From assembly GCA_002721775.1 (NCBI GenBank), contig PBLM01000003.1, positions 7,202 through 16,376 of the forward strand: a DNA stretch of 9,175 nt. The letters run 5' to 3'. Made by a program: the position numbers and the translations under genes. Each line of letters starts with the position of its first letter. Position 1 is the stretch's first letter. This DNA is from Rhodospirillaceae bacterium (GTDB lineage: Bacteria > Pseudomonadota > Alphaproteobacteria > Puniceispirillales > Puniceispirillaceae). Positions 1 through 6,929 of the stretch are shown piece by piece. The notes under the pieces are model-generated. The model was not told the DNA's origin, searched no databases, and was given only the letters and a program-made list of their open reading frames with translations.

Positions 1-542
1 CGTTGCGGTCAGCCAACCCAGAGGCAACATTTATTTTTCAACCTGGTGGCATGGCTGTGAATTTTGTGAAGCAATGGAACCAAAGCAATATGGATTCAGT
101 TAGCAAACTTTATTCTGTATTTGCTGTTGATGGCATTTCTCTGCCAGCGCTAAAAGAAACAGCCCTTGGCACAATAAATACACAGACTTGGTCACCTGAT
201 CTTGACAATGACATGAACAAGAAATTTGTGGCAGACTACAAGGCAGCATATGGCGGTTATCCCTCATTCTACGCTGCGCAAGCTTATGATACGATGATGG
301 CTATTGATCATGCAGTACAGAAGTCTGGGAGCACAGACACAGAAGCAATGCGCTCTGTTTTAGCAAAAGGTAAAATACCAACAACACGAGGCCTGTTGGC
401 GATGAATACAAATCAGTTTCCTATACAAAATGTTTATCTGCGTGAAGTCATCTTGGATAGGGATGGTAACGCAACTTTAAAGGTCATTGGCACCGTCATG
501 GAAAACCATGGCGATGTCTATGCTAAGGACTGCGAATTTTAG
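1..542 (+). CDS. LIV-type ABC transporter solute-binding protein, C-terminal part (5' end outside window)
   Basis: This is the C-terminal 179 residues of a periplasmic binding protein of the type I fold (Peripla_BP_6, LivK-like), which delivers solute to the permease and ATPase proteins encoded downstream. The reading frame is open to the left edge. The TTG at base 3 is an internal Leu codon, not a start, because family members are about 380-420 residues and the visible part starts mid-domain (ANPEATFIFQPGG, then FVKQW). Typical features are the segment FYAAQAYDTMMAIDHAV, which matches the family's conserved helix near the second-lobe ligand cleft, and a basic G-L-L stretch near the C terminus. 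The protein ends in D-V-Y-A-K-D-C-E-F, a tail with one Cys seen in some LIV-type binding proteins for non-amino-acid ligands. The neighbouring livHMGF genes confirm the class. The ligand cannot be called, and branched-chain amino acids should not be assumed. Confidence 0.88.
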   Translation, partial: LRSANPEATFIFQPGGMAVNFVKQWNQSNMDSVSKLYSVFAVDGISLPALKETALGTINTQTWSPDLDNDMNKKFVADYKAAYGGYPSFYAAQAYDTMMAIDHAVQKSGSTDTEAMRSVLAKGKIPTTRGLLAMNTNQFPIQNVYLREVILDRDGNATLKVIGTVMENHGDVYAKDCEF

Positions 543-557
543 AGTAACCTGAAACAA

Positions 558-586
558 GCAGGGCAGTGATGGTCGGACTGCCCTGC
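558..586 (+). terminator. Intercistronic hairpin after the binding-protein gene (partial terminator or 3' mRNA stabiliser)
   Basis: A perfect 10-bp inverted repeat, GCAGGGCAGT (558-567) and ACTGCCCTGC (577-586), encloses a 9-base loop. It starts 15 bases after the binding-protein stop and ends 37 bases before livH. The bases after the stem (ATTCCGTTTTC) give only a short, delayed T run, so complete termination is unlikely. In binding-protein-dependent ABC operons such hairpins are known to stop part of transcription or protect the upstream mRNA, so that the binding protein is made in excess over the membrane subunits. That role here is inferred from position and stem quality. Confidence 0.65.
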
Positions 587-623
587 ATTCCGTTTTCAAA
601 CAGCACAGCAGGCAGCGAGTCGA

Positions 624-1544
624 ATGACAATAACGCTATTGTTGGAACAGGTCTTCAATGGCATTCAATCTGGTATCACCTTGTTTTTGGTGGCTGCTGG
701 TCTGACGCTTGTTCTGGGCATTATGGATGTAGTCTTTCTGGCTCATGGCGCGCAAGTCATGATTGGTGCCTATGCAGCCACAGGTTTCACCCTGCTGACA
801 GGTAATTTTTATCTAGGCATTATGCTAGCTATTCCATTAACCTTCGCCAGCGGATATCTACTTGAATATCTAATCATCAGACATTTATATAAACGTGACC
901 ATATGGAACAGGTGCTGGCAACCTTCGGACTGATCCTGTTTTTCAATGAGTTGATCCGCATTGGCTTTGGGCCGGCCGCTCTGTTCTCTAATTTGCCTCC
1001 CTCGCTTTCTGGATTTGTTTACATCCTGCCAGAAACACCCTATCCGGCCTTTCGCCTCATCGTTATTTTTGTTGGACTGGTATTGGCAATTGGCATCTAT
1101 ATTCTTGTCGCCAAGACACGCATGGGCGCCATGGTCAGAGCAGGTGCGGCCAACCCGGATATGACTGCTGCGCTTGGTGTGAACATTCATATGCTGAGGC
1201 GGTTTATTTTTTCAGTTGGCGCAAGTCTGGCAGGTGTCGCTGGTATGATGCTTGCGCCCTTGACAGTTGTTGAGCCAGGCATGGGAGAACCTCTGCTAAT
1301 CTTGTCTCTAGTGGTCATTATAATTGGCGGCATTGGCTCTGTTCGTGGGGCCTTCATTGCCGCTGTTCTTGTTGGTCTTGTCGATACAATCGGCAGAGTG
1401 TTTCTGCCAGAGATGCTGAGAGCGTTCATGTCTCAATCAGCCGCCGACGGGGCGGGGCCAGCTCTTGCCTCTATGATGATATATATCTTGATGGCTGTAA
1501 TACTAGTATTTAAGCCAACAGGCCTGTTCCCACCAAAAGGTTAG
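624..1544 (+). CDS. livH: LIV-type ABC transporter inner-membrane permease, LivH family
   Basis: A 306-residue hydrophobic protein of normal LivH length (about 290-310). It forms half of the membrane channel of a branched-chain amino acid type importer and pairs with the next gene product. Family hallmarks are the N-terminal segment at about residues 31-52 (LGIMDVVFLAHGA, then IGAYAA), which matches the conserved LivH pattern ending in AHG and GAY. A cytoplasmic coupling-loop region lies at about 183-207 (ALGVN, then the Ala/Gly-rich AGVAG), and GGIGSVRGA is at 235-243. The ATG at 624 has only a weak GAG ribosome-binding site 4 bases upstream, which fits lower translation than the binding protein. 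The stop overlaps the GTG of the following frame by one base (TAGTG). It could serve a non-amino-acid substrate such as an amide or aromatic acid. Confidence 0.93.
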   Translation: MTITLLLEQVFNGIQSGITLFLVAAGLTLVLGIMDVVFLAHGAQVMIGAYAATGFTLLTGNFYLGIMLAIPLTFASGYLLEYLIIRHLYKRDHMEQVLATFGLILFFNELIRIGFGPAALFSNLPPSLSGFVYILPETPYPAFRLIVIFVGLVLAIGIYILVAKTRMGAMVRAGAANPDMTAALGVNIHMLRRFIFSVGASLAGVAGMMLAPLTVVEPGMGEPLLILSLVVIIIGGIGSVRGAFIAAVLVGLVDTIGRVFLPEMLRAFMSQSAADGAGPALASMMIYILMAVILVFKPTGLFPPKG

Positions 1545-1549
1545 TGTTG

Positions 1550-2554
1550 ATGCAACCGCTTAAAACATGTCTGGAAGTTTTTAAATCATCTCCTGCCTTG
1601 TTTATCCTGTTGCTGGGGTTTGGCTTATTTCCAATCTACACTAGCCTAGCTGACCTGCCATTTTGGAATGATGTTTCTATGCGTATCATGCTACTAGGCA
1701 TGGCTGCATTAGGGCTGAATCTCGTTCTGGGATTTGGAGGAATGGTCTCATTTGGTCATGCTGCCTTTATAGGCATAGGGGCTTACAGTGTGGGTATCAG
1801 CCAGTTTTACGGTATTGATAATGGCTGGCTACATATTCTTTTTGCACTTCTGTTATGCTCTACTATTGGTCTTGTGATTGGCTTTCTCGCCCTCAGGACC
1901 AAGGGAATTTATTTTATCATGATAACCTTGGCCTTTGCGCAGATGCTATATTTTTTCTTTGTCAGTCTTGAGGTCTTTGGCGGTGATGATGGTATGGGTG
2001 TGGATCGTGCTTCATTTTTAGTTATTGATTTATGGGATCCGCTCCGGCTTTATTACCTGATTTGGACGGCTCTTTTTGCTGTATGCCTGCTTCTCCTGGT
2101 CATCATCAATTCTCGTTTTGGTGTAATCTTGCAGGGAATTAAGGATAATGAATCACGTATTGAAGCAATGGGGCTGTCTGCTCTGCGTTTCAAAATCACG
2201 GCCTATGTAATGTCTGCTGCTATCTGTGGACTTGCTGGTGCTTTATTTGCAAACTGGCAGGAATATGTCTCACCCGATATTATGCATTGGTCTCGTTCAG
2301 GCGAATTAATGATTGTCATTGTCTTGGGAGGTCTTTCCTATATTGCCGGTCCACTAATCGGCGCAATTGTCTTTTTTCTGCTTGAAGAATTTCTACCTGA
2401 GTTGCTTAATTTTATCGCCCCTGATTACAGCGAAAACTGGATGATTATATTTGGACCGATGCTGATTGCTGTTGTCCTATTCACAAAAGGTGGGCTGATG
2501 GCCATATTTCATCAAATATACCTGAGAATTACTCGGCGGCAGGACACCACATGA
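1550..2554 (+). CDS. livM: LIV-type ABC transporter inner-membrane permease, LivM family
   Basis: The second channel subunit, 334 residues from the ATG at 1550. Family signs are LGFGGMVSF then GHAAFIGIGAY (about residues 60-79), which match the LivM signature, and a conserved late segment VLGGLSYIAGPLIGA near residue 257. Multiple hydrophobic helices run through the protein. Start choice: the frame is also open from GTG 1544, which overlaps the livH stop, and from TTG 1547. The only Shine-Dalgarno-like bases (AAAAGG, 1535-1540) lie 3 bases from the GTG but 9 from the ATG, so I prefer the ATG. The C terminus is basic (RITRRQ) and the stop overlaps the livG start as ATGA, indicating coupled translation. 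There is no fused ATPase domain, unlike some longer LivM proteins. Confidence 0.93.
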   Translation: MQPLKTCLEVFKSSPALFILLLGFGLFPIYTSLADLPFWNDVSMRIMLLGMAALGLNLVLGFGGMVSFGHAAFIGIGAYSVGISQFYGIDNGWLHILFALLLCSTIGLVIGFLALRTKGIYFIMITLAFAQMLYFFFVSLEVFGGDDGMGVDRASFLVIDLWDPLRLYYLIWTALFAVCLLLLVIINSRFGVILQGIKDNESRIEAMGLSALRFKITAYVMSAAICGLAGALFANWQEYVSPDIMHWSRSGELMIVIVLGGLSYIAGPLIGAIVFFLLEEFLPELLNFIAPDYSENWMIIFGPMLIAVVLFTKGGLMAIFHQIYLRITRRQDTT

Positions 2555-3300
2555 CCAAAGTATCGCTTGAACTAAAAGATATCAGTAAATCTTACGGGGC
2601 CCTGCAGGCAACACATAAGCTGAGTCTATCTGTCAACAGGGGTGAAATCCATGCGCTTATTGGGCCAAATGGTGCAGGAAAAACAACCTTAATCAAACAG
2701 ATATATGGATCCGAACAACCTGATAACGGTAAAATTCTGTTAGAGGGAGAACTTATAAATAATACTTCTTCCTCTATAAGGGTGCGCAAGGGAATTGGTC
2801 GTTCCTTTCAGATCAGTAATGTTCTTCTGGGTTTCACAGTCCTGCAAAATGCACTTATCGCCGAGCTTGCCCGAAAGGGCAACGTGTTTCGGTTTTTCGC
2901 ACCAGCCTTTAGCGATCCCTCTCTTTTATCTGGCGCACGCGCTATTCTGGAAAAGGTTGGGTTGCTTCATCTGTCTGAGAAACTTGCTGCTGAAATCTCT
3001 CATGGAGAACGCCGACTTCTTGAACTGGCACTGGCGATCGCAACAAACCCCACACTTTTATTACTGGATGAGCCTATGGCAGGGGCTGGTGCAGAAGAGA
3101 GCCACCACATAACCTCAATTATAAGAGAGTTAAAGAGCCAGCATGCGACCTTACTGATTGAGCATGATATGGATGCCGTTTTTAGATTAGCAGACCGCAT
3201 AACAGTACTGGTGGAAGGAAAAACCATCGCCAGTGGAACACCTGATGAAATCAGCAACAACAGCGATGTTCGCAACGCCTATCTTGGCGATGGTGATTAA
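2551..3300 (+). CDS. livG: LIV-type ABC transporter ATPase, LivG family
   Basis: A 249-residue cytoplasmic ATPase that powers the importer as a heterodimer with LivF. Visible motifs in order: Walker A GPNGAGKT (38-45), Q-loop Gln87 in GRSFQISNV, signature SHGER (150-154), Walker B LLLLDEP (169-175, with catalytic Glu174), and H-loop His205 in LIEHD. The signature departs from LSGGQ, but S-x-G-E/Q forms are usual for LivG. The Walker A/B, Q and H residues are all consensus. The ATG overlaps the livM stop by 4 bases, and AGGA (2541-2544) sits 6 bases upstream, supporting this start. Length matches the family (about 250). Confidence 0.95.
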   Translation: MTKVSLELKDISKSYGALQATHKLSLSVNRGEIHALIGPNGAGKTTLIKQIYGSEQPDNGKILLEGELINNTSSSIRVRKGIGRSFQISNVLLGFTVLQNALIAELARKGNVFRFFAPAFSDPSLLSGARAILEKVGLLHLSEKLAAEISHGERRLLELALAIATNPTLLLLDEPMAGAGAEESHHITSIIRELKSQHATLLIEHDMDAVFRLADRITVLVEGKTIASGTPDEISNNSDVRNAYLGDGD

Positions 3301-3301
3301 C

Positions 3302-4006
3302 ATGCTGTTTTTGGATAAAGTGAATGCCGGGTATGGGGCAGCTCAGGTTCTGTTTGATTTATCTCTGCATATAAATGCTGGAGAATGTGTCTCTCTTATG
3401 GGTCGCAACGGAATGGGAAAGACGACAACTGTGCGGGTAATCATGGGTCAATTACCGCTGCAATCAGGCCGAATACAGAGGTTTGGCATTGCCGATGCTG
3501 CCATGGAAAGTTTTGAGATTGCTCGCCAAGGCATTGGACTGGTTCCAGAAGGACGCCAGATTTTTCCAAATTTATCTGTTAGTGAAAATCTGCAAACCTT
3601 CTACCAGCCATCCCTATCAGATACACGGGATGAATGGACATTTGAGAGTGTAATTGAGCTATTCCCACAGCTTAAAGAACGGCTGAACTATGCAGGAGAT
3701 CATCTGTCTGGAGGCGAGCAGCAAATGCTGGCGATTGGGCGGGCCCTTATTACCAACCCGAAATTACTGATGCTTGACGAAGCAACAGAGGGGTTGGCTC
3801 CACTGGTAAGGCAGCAGATATGGGCCTGTCTGAGTCAGCTAAAACAGAAAGGCCAGTCTATTCTGATCATCGATAAGGATATTTCTGCTATTACAAGGTT
3901 GGCAGATCGCCATTATGTAATGGACAAGGGAACTATTGCCTGGCAGGGAACATCAACTGCACTTCTGGCCGCACCGGAAACTATAAACAGATATTTAGGC
4001 ATCTGA
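3302..4006 (+). CDS. livF: LIV-type ABC transporter ATPase, LivF family
   Basis: A 234-residue cytoplasmic ATPase, partner of LivG and last gene of the operon. Motifs: Walker A GRNGMGKT (34-41), the LivF-type Q-loop region VPEGRQIFP (81-89, with Glu83 where most ABC ATPases have Gln), signature LSGGEQQ (135-141), Walker B LLMLDEA (155-161), and an H-loop segment IIDKD (189-193) with Lys192 in place of His. E. coli LivF also lacks these Gln and His residues, so the changes follow the family rather than indicating decay. Start: ATG 3302 gives the family-typical N terminus MLFLDKVNAGYG and begins one base after the livG stop. The in-frame ATG at 3290 and earlier starts would overlap livG and add residues unlike the family. 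The gene ends 10 bases before the convergent membrane-protein gene. Confidence 0.94.
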   Translation: MLFLDKVNAGYGAAQVLFDLSLHINAGECVSLMGRNGMGKTTTVRVIMGQLPLQSGRIQRFGIADAAMESFEIARQGIGLVPEGRQIFPNLSVSENLQTFYQPSLSDTRDEWTFESVIELFPQLKERLNYAGDHLSGGEQQMLAIGRALITNPKLLMLDEATEGLAPLVRQQIWACLSQLKQKGQSILIIDKDISAITRLADRHYVMDKGTIAWQGTSTALLAAPETINRYLGI

Positions 4007-4034
4007 CGGGATAAACTTATCGCCCACCGGTCAG
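4003..4034. terminator. Imperfect inverted repeat at the livF / membrane-protein convergence (possible bidirectional terminator)
   Basis: CTGACGGG (4003-4010) can pair with CCGGTCAG (4027-4034), matching 7 of 8 positions with one internal mismatch. The 16-base loop itself contains a short GATA/TATC pairing. It spans the livF stop and the last codons of the opposing gene. No T run follows on either strand, so this is a weak call. It is listed because only 10 bases separate the two stops and nothing better is present. Confidence 0.25.
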
Positions 4035-5444
4035 CGCAAAGAAGATAACACACAGACAAAGCGTCGCCATTATTGAGAATAAACTGTTCCAACCCAGAGA
4101 AAGCTGAAGAGGACGCTTGCCATTTAAAGAAGAGACCATCAGTACAACAGTTGCGAAAGGTGAAGTGGTCATTGACAAGGCCCAGCCACAAGAAATTGCC
4201 AACGCAGCCAATGTGGGATCTACAGGCAAGACAGGAAGGCTGCCTAAGAGACTGCCAAAAAAAACGGCCATCATAATAGGACTGACACCCAGCCATGAAA
4301 AAGGTGTCATCACTACCGTCAAGCAAATCAGCACCAGATAATCAGGCATCAACATTAGTCCCAGATTATCAGATAAGTATTCAGCCGGAACCATCTCCGC
4401 ACTCAGCCTCCCAATATAGCCAGATGAAGCTAATGCCAACATAATTTTCGCATTTTTAGGTAACTGTGTCAGACAAATACATGCAGCGCGTTTCAGCGCT
4501 GTAGCCGGAGTTTTATCTCTTTGGTGATTCTGCGCCCATAACCACAATACCATGACTAAAGGACAGGAAACCAACAAGCCAAAAACAAAACTCTCACCGG
4601 AAAAATAAGAAACAAGAACTGTCAAACAGACCAGTGACAACAAGACAGAAAAAAAACTGACCAGTGCCAATAAAGGCAATTTCAACTGTTGAAGTGGTCG
4701 GGCAGGGCTGCGCTGCACATGCCGAAACCTCCATCTGTCTTCAGCCCAACCGATAATACAAATAGCTGCAGTACAAATGAGGCCATATATGCTCCACCAT
4801 TCTCTGCTTATACCGTCTATTAGTTCAAGGACCGCGAGTGGCGCAATCGCTGTTGGTGACCAAACAACACTCCAACTAAAACCGCGCAGCATTGATGTAA
4901 GCTGTCTCCGTTCTCTGATATCTGCAATATCAGCTTGTTCTTTTTCAACACCTTTTCGGATTAGTGGTGTGAGTAAACTTATAATGCCTAAATTAAATAG
5001 AACAGACATGATGTTTGACCCGCCAAAGACAGCAAAATATCGCTTTGCTGGCGGTTGGCGGGTCAAAAATTGTCCACAGTTAGCTACCGCCGTTGAAGTG
5101 ACTGCAGCTTCATGAAGCAATGCAAGCAAGAGCAAAAAAGCCATCAGAAAAACAGCCTGATTGATCGCAGCTTGAAATATTTCCCAAGGCATTTTCAAAA
5201 CCAGCAAAGCAAAAGCTGTCAGGCAACTACATACACTCAGAAGATAGATTTCGCGCAACCCAATTAGACGCCAGCTGCAAAAAAAGACCCCTGCTGCGGC
5301 GCAGTAAGAAATAAAATTGAATACAGGCATGCTTGTTGCGCGCGCGCACAGCATTGTCACCATCACTATGACCATCAGCAGCCCAGTGACAGTCTGCAGA
5401 GATTTAAGGAATGAAGGGACCAGTTTAGTATACCCACTTAACAA
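4017..5444 (-). CDS. Polytopic inner-membrane protein, putative secondary transporter of unassigned family
   Basis: A 475-residue, very hydrophobic protein with roughly 10-12 possible membrane segments and short basic loops (RKGVEKEQADIADIRERR at 163-180; a basic stretch at 237-257). I do not recognise the family with certainty. Two halves look related: FSWSVVWSP (189-197) in the first resembles FSWLGVSP (382-389) in the second, each inside a hydrophobic stretch. GGSNIMSVLFNLG (141-153) and TTSPFATVV (426-434) are Ser/Thr/Gly-Pro-rich breaks of the kind that form re-entrant loops in ion-transporter superfamily carriers (DASS, ArsB/NhaD, CitM types). That suggests an organic-anion or cation-coupled carrier, by inference only. 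Start: TTG at 5444. Stop codons lie just upstream in frame, and the next start codon, ATG at residue 24, falls inside the first helix. A GAGG lies 13 bases upstream, an unusually long spacing. It is divergent from atuA and convergent with livF. Confidence 0.8.
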   Translation of the reverse strand: MLSGYTKLVPSFLKSLQTVTGLLMVIVMVTMLCARATSMPVFNFISYCAAAGVFFCSWRLIGLREIYLLSVCSCLTAFALLVLKMPWEIFQAAINQAVFLMAFLLLLALLHEAAVTSTAVANCGQFLTRQPPAKRYFAVFGGSNIMSVLFNLGIISLLTPLIRKGVEKEQADIADIRERRQLTSMLRGFSWSVVWSPTAIAPLAVLELIDGISREWWSIYGLICTAAICIIGWAEDRWRFRHVQRSPARPLQQLKLPLLALVSFFSVLLSLVCLTVLVSYFSGESFVFGLLVSCPLVMVLWLWAQNHQRDKTPATALKRAACICLTQLPKNAKIMLALASSGYIGRLSAEMVPAEYLSDNLGLMLMPDYLVLICLTVVMTPFSWLGVSPIMMAVFFGSLLGSLPVLPVDPTLAALAISCGWALSMTTSPFATVVLMVSSLNGKRPLQLSLGWNSLFSIMATLCLCVIFFALTGGR

Positions 5445-5494
5445 ACTTTATCACTGACCTCAGTTTATACCCAATCCAGCAAGCAATAACAGTC

Positions 5495-5523
5495 TTGACA
5501 GCACAAAAGCTTCACGTTCTGAT
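5495..5523 (+). promoter_or_regulatory. Possible sigma-70-type promoter for the atuA pair
   Basis: A perfect TTGACA (5495-5500) is followed after 17 bases by TCTGAT (5518-5523), which matches TATAAT at 4 of 6 positions. Transcription would begin near 5530, giving a very short leader before ATG 5547 or 5556. It lies in the divergent gap between the membrane-protein gene and atuA, where an outward promoter is expected. The -10 box is poor, so confidence is low. Confidence 0.3.
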
Positions 5524-5541
5524 CGGATGAGATTTCACGTT
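5511..5541. repeat. Direct repeat TTCACGTT x2, candidate operator
   Basis: TTCACGTT occurs at 5511-5518 and again at 5534-5541, 23 bases start to start, or about two helical turns. If the TTGACA promoter is real, the first copy runs up to the -10 box and the second lies just past the start of transcription, a layout typical of repressor sites. No regulator gene is visible in the window. The repeats are a direct observation; the regulatory role is inference. Confidence 0.35.
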
Positions 5542-5546
5542 AGAGA

Positions 5547-6929
5547 ATGAGGGTTATGTTTGAACGCGTCTTTATCGCTGGGGGAGCAGGGTTTTCTGGT
5601 GATCGCTTTGATGCTGCTGTGCCACTGGTTGCACATTTGGCAAATTGTGATGGCCCCCGTTATCTGGTTTTTGAAGTTCTAGCAGAACGAACAATCGCCC
5701 TCGCACAAATTTCAAAAACGAGAGATCCTGACACAGGTTACTCCCCATATCTCGAAGCTTATCTTCGCCCAGTCTTAGAACAAATAAAAATGCATCACAT
5801 CAAGGTTGTCTCGAACATGGGCGCTGCCAACCCACTGGCAGCGGCAAAACATATTAACAGGCTGGCTGATGAATTAGACCTGCCTCCATTTAAAATCGCC
5901 GTTTTATCAGGTGATGATTTGTCTACTTATCTTGATGAGCAAACTCTCTTAGAGGCTCCTACAATGGAAGGCAACCAATTGTCAGGCCGTGATTTAAAAG
6001 CAGCTAACGTGTATCTGGGCGGGGACGCTGTTGCAAATGCACTAGCAATGGATGTGGATATTGTTCTTGTTGGTCGCACCACTGACAGCGCGTTAGTTTT
6101 AGGCCCATTGCTGCACGAATTTGGATGGGCAAAAGATGATTGGGACAAACTGGCAGCTGGCACAATCTGTGGCCATCTTCTGGAATGCGGTGCACAAGTC
6201 ACAGGGGCCTATTTTGCCGATCCTGGTTTTAAGGATGTTCCTGCACTAGCTGAAGTAGGTTTTCCCATTGCAGAGGTTTACGAATCTGGAGATTTTATTA
6301 TAACAAAGCCTGAGCAGACTGGCGGTTGCGTCACCTCTGCTACGGTTACAGAACAGCTGTTATATGAAATGCACGATCCAACTTGTTATGTTGTGCCGGA
6401 TGTTTGTGCAGATGTCAGTGGCCTATATCTTGCAGAAGACGGAATAGACAGAATTTTGGTGCAAGGGATAAAGGGTAGCCCCCGACCAGAACAGCTCAAA
6501 GCAACTGTCTGTGTTGATGGCGGGTTTATGGCCGAGGCAGAACTTAGTTATGCTGGCATGAACAGCCTTGCGCGTGCTAAATTAGCTGCAGACATTGTTT
6601 TAGAGCGCATGCAAAAATCTGGTTTCAATGGTGAAATACGCCGCGACATTATTGGGGCATTTTCTGTTCTTGATGGCGGCGATGCGCCTGCCAGCCAAGC
6701 AAATAACCTGCCCTTTGACGGCGATTACAGAGTTCGGCTGTCCCTCATTTCAGCTGATCAGAAAACTGCGCAGACATTGTGTGATGAGCTTCAACATCTT
6801 TATTGCTCAGGACCAGCTGCTGGTGGTGGATATCGCAGTTCAGTCACACCGCAGATGGCATCAGCCTCTATTTTGCTAAACAGAACACTTATTGAACCTC
6901 ATATTGCTGTGGAGGTGGTCGATAGTTGA
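5547..6929 (+). CDS. AtuA-family protein (DUF1446), main domain only
   Basis: A 460-residue, probably cytoplasmic protein of the family named for AtuA of the Pseudomonas acyclic terpene (citronellol/geraniol) pathway. The biochemical role of the family is not established. Recognisable blocks are GGAGFSGDRFDAA (12-24), DPDTGYSPYLEAYL (60-73), SNMGAANP (89-96), NVYLGGDAVANAL (154-166), GRTTDSALVLGPLLHEFGW (176-194) and GHLLECGAQVTGAYFAD (209-225). Pseudomonas AtuA is about 590-600 residues and carries an extra C-terminal domain; here that domain is the next gene (460 + 132 = 592). Start is uncertain: ATG 5547 or ATG 5556, neither with a well-spaced ribosome-binding site. The stop overlaps the next start as TTGA. 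No other atu genes (carboxylase, acyl-CoA dehydrogenase) are nearby, so terpene catabolism is not supported by context. Confidence 0.9.
   Translation: MRVMFERVFIAGGAGFSGDRFDAAVPLVAHLANCDGPRYLVFEVLAERTIALAQISKTRDPDTGYSPYLEAYLRPVLEQIKMHHIKVVSNMGAANPLAAAKHINRLADELDLPPFKIAVLSGDDLSTYLDEQTLLEAPTMEGNQLSGRDLKAANVYLGGDAVANALAMDVDIVLVGRTTDSALVLGPLLHEFGWAKDDWDKLAAGTICGHLLECGAQVTGAYFADPGFKDVPALAEVGFPIAEVYESGDFIITKPEQTGGCVTSATVTEQLLYEMHDPTCYVVPDVCADVSGLYLAEDGIDRILVQGIKGSPRPEQLKATVCVDGGFMAEAELSYAGMNSLARAKLAADIVLERMQKSGFNGEIRRDIIGAFSVLDGGDAPASQANNLPFDGDYRVRLSLISADQKTAQTLCDELQHLYCSGPAAGGGYRSSVTPQMASASILLNRTLIEPHIAVEVVDS
6911..6917 (+). promoter_or_regulatory. Strong ribosome-binding site inside atuA that fixes a TTG start
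   Basis: GGAGGTG (6911-6917) lies within the last codons of the AtuA main-domain gene, 8 bases before TTG 6926. It is the best Shine-Dalgarno match near any start in the window. It supports TTG 6926 over the in-frame ATG at 6944, which would be 26 bases away. Confidence 0.75.

Noticed and set aside
566..805. 79-codon frame overlapping the hairpin and the start of livH
   Set aside because: It is out of frame with livH, rich in Cys, Trp and His, resembles no known family, and its beginning lies in the hairpin.
3233..3301. Upstream extension of livF into livG
   Set aside because: The extra residues do not resemble the LivF N terminus, and the ATG at 3302 gives the family-typical start right after the livG stop.
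4777..5115. 112-codon plus-strand frame opposite the membrane-protein gene
   Set aside because: Its translation has no recognisable domain and it lies wholly within a well-supported gene on the other strand, so it is an antisense shadow.
5527..5550. Seven-codon open frame (ATG to TGA) overlapping the atuA ATG as ATGA, a possible leader peptide
   Set aside because: There is no ribosome-binding site before it, and the likely transcription start near 5530 would exclude its ATG. The length is easily random.
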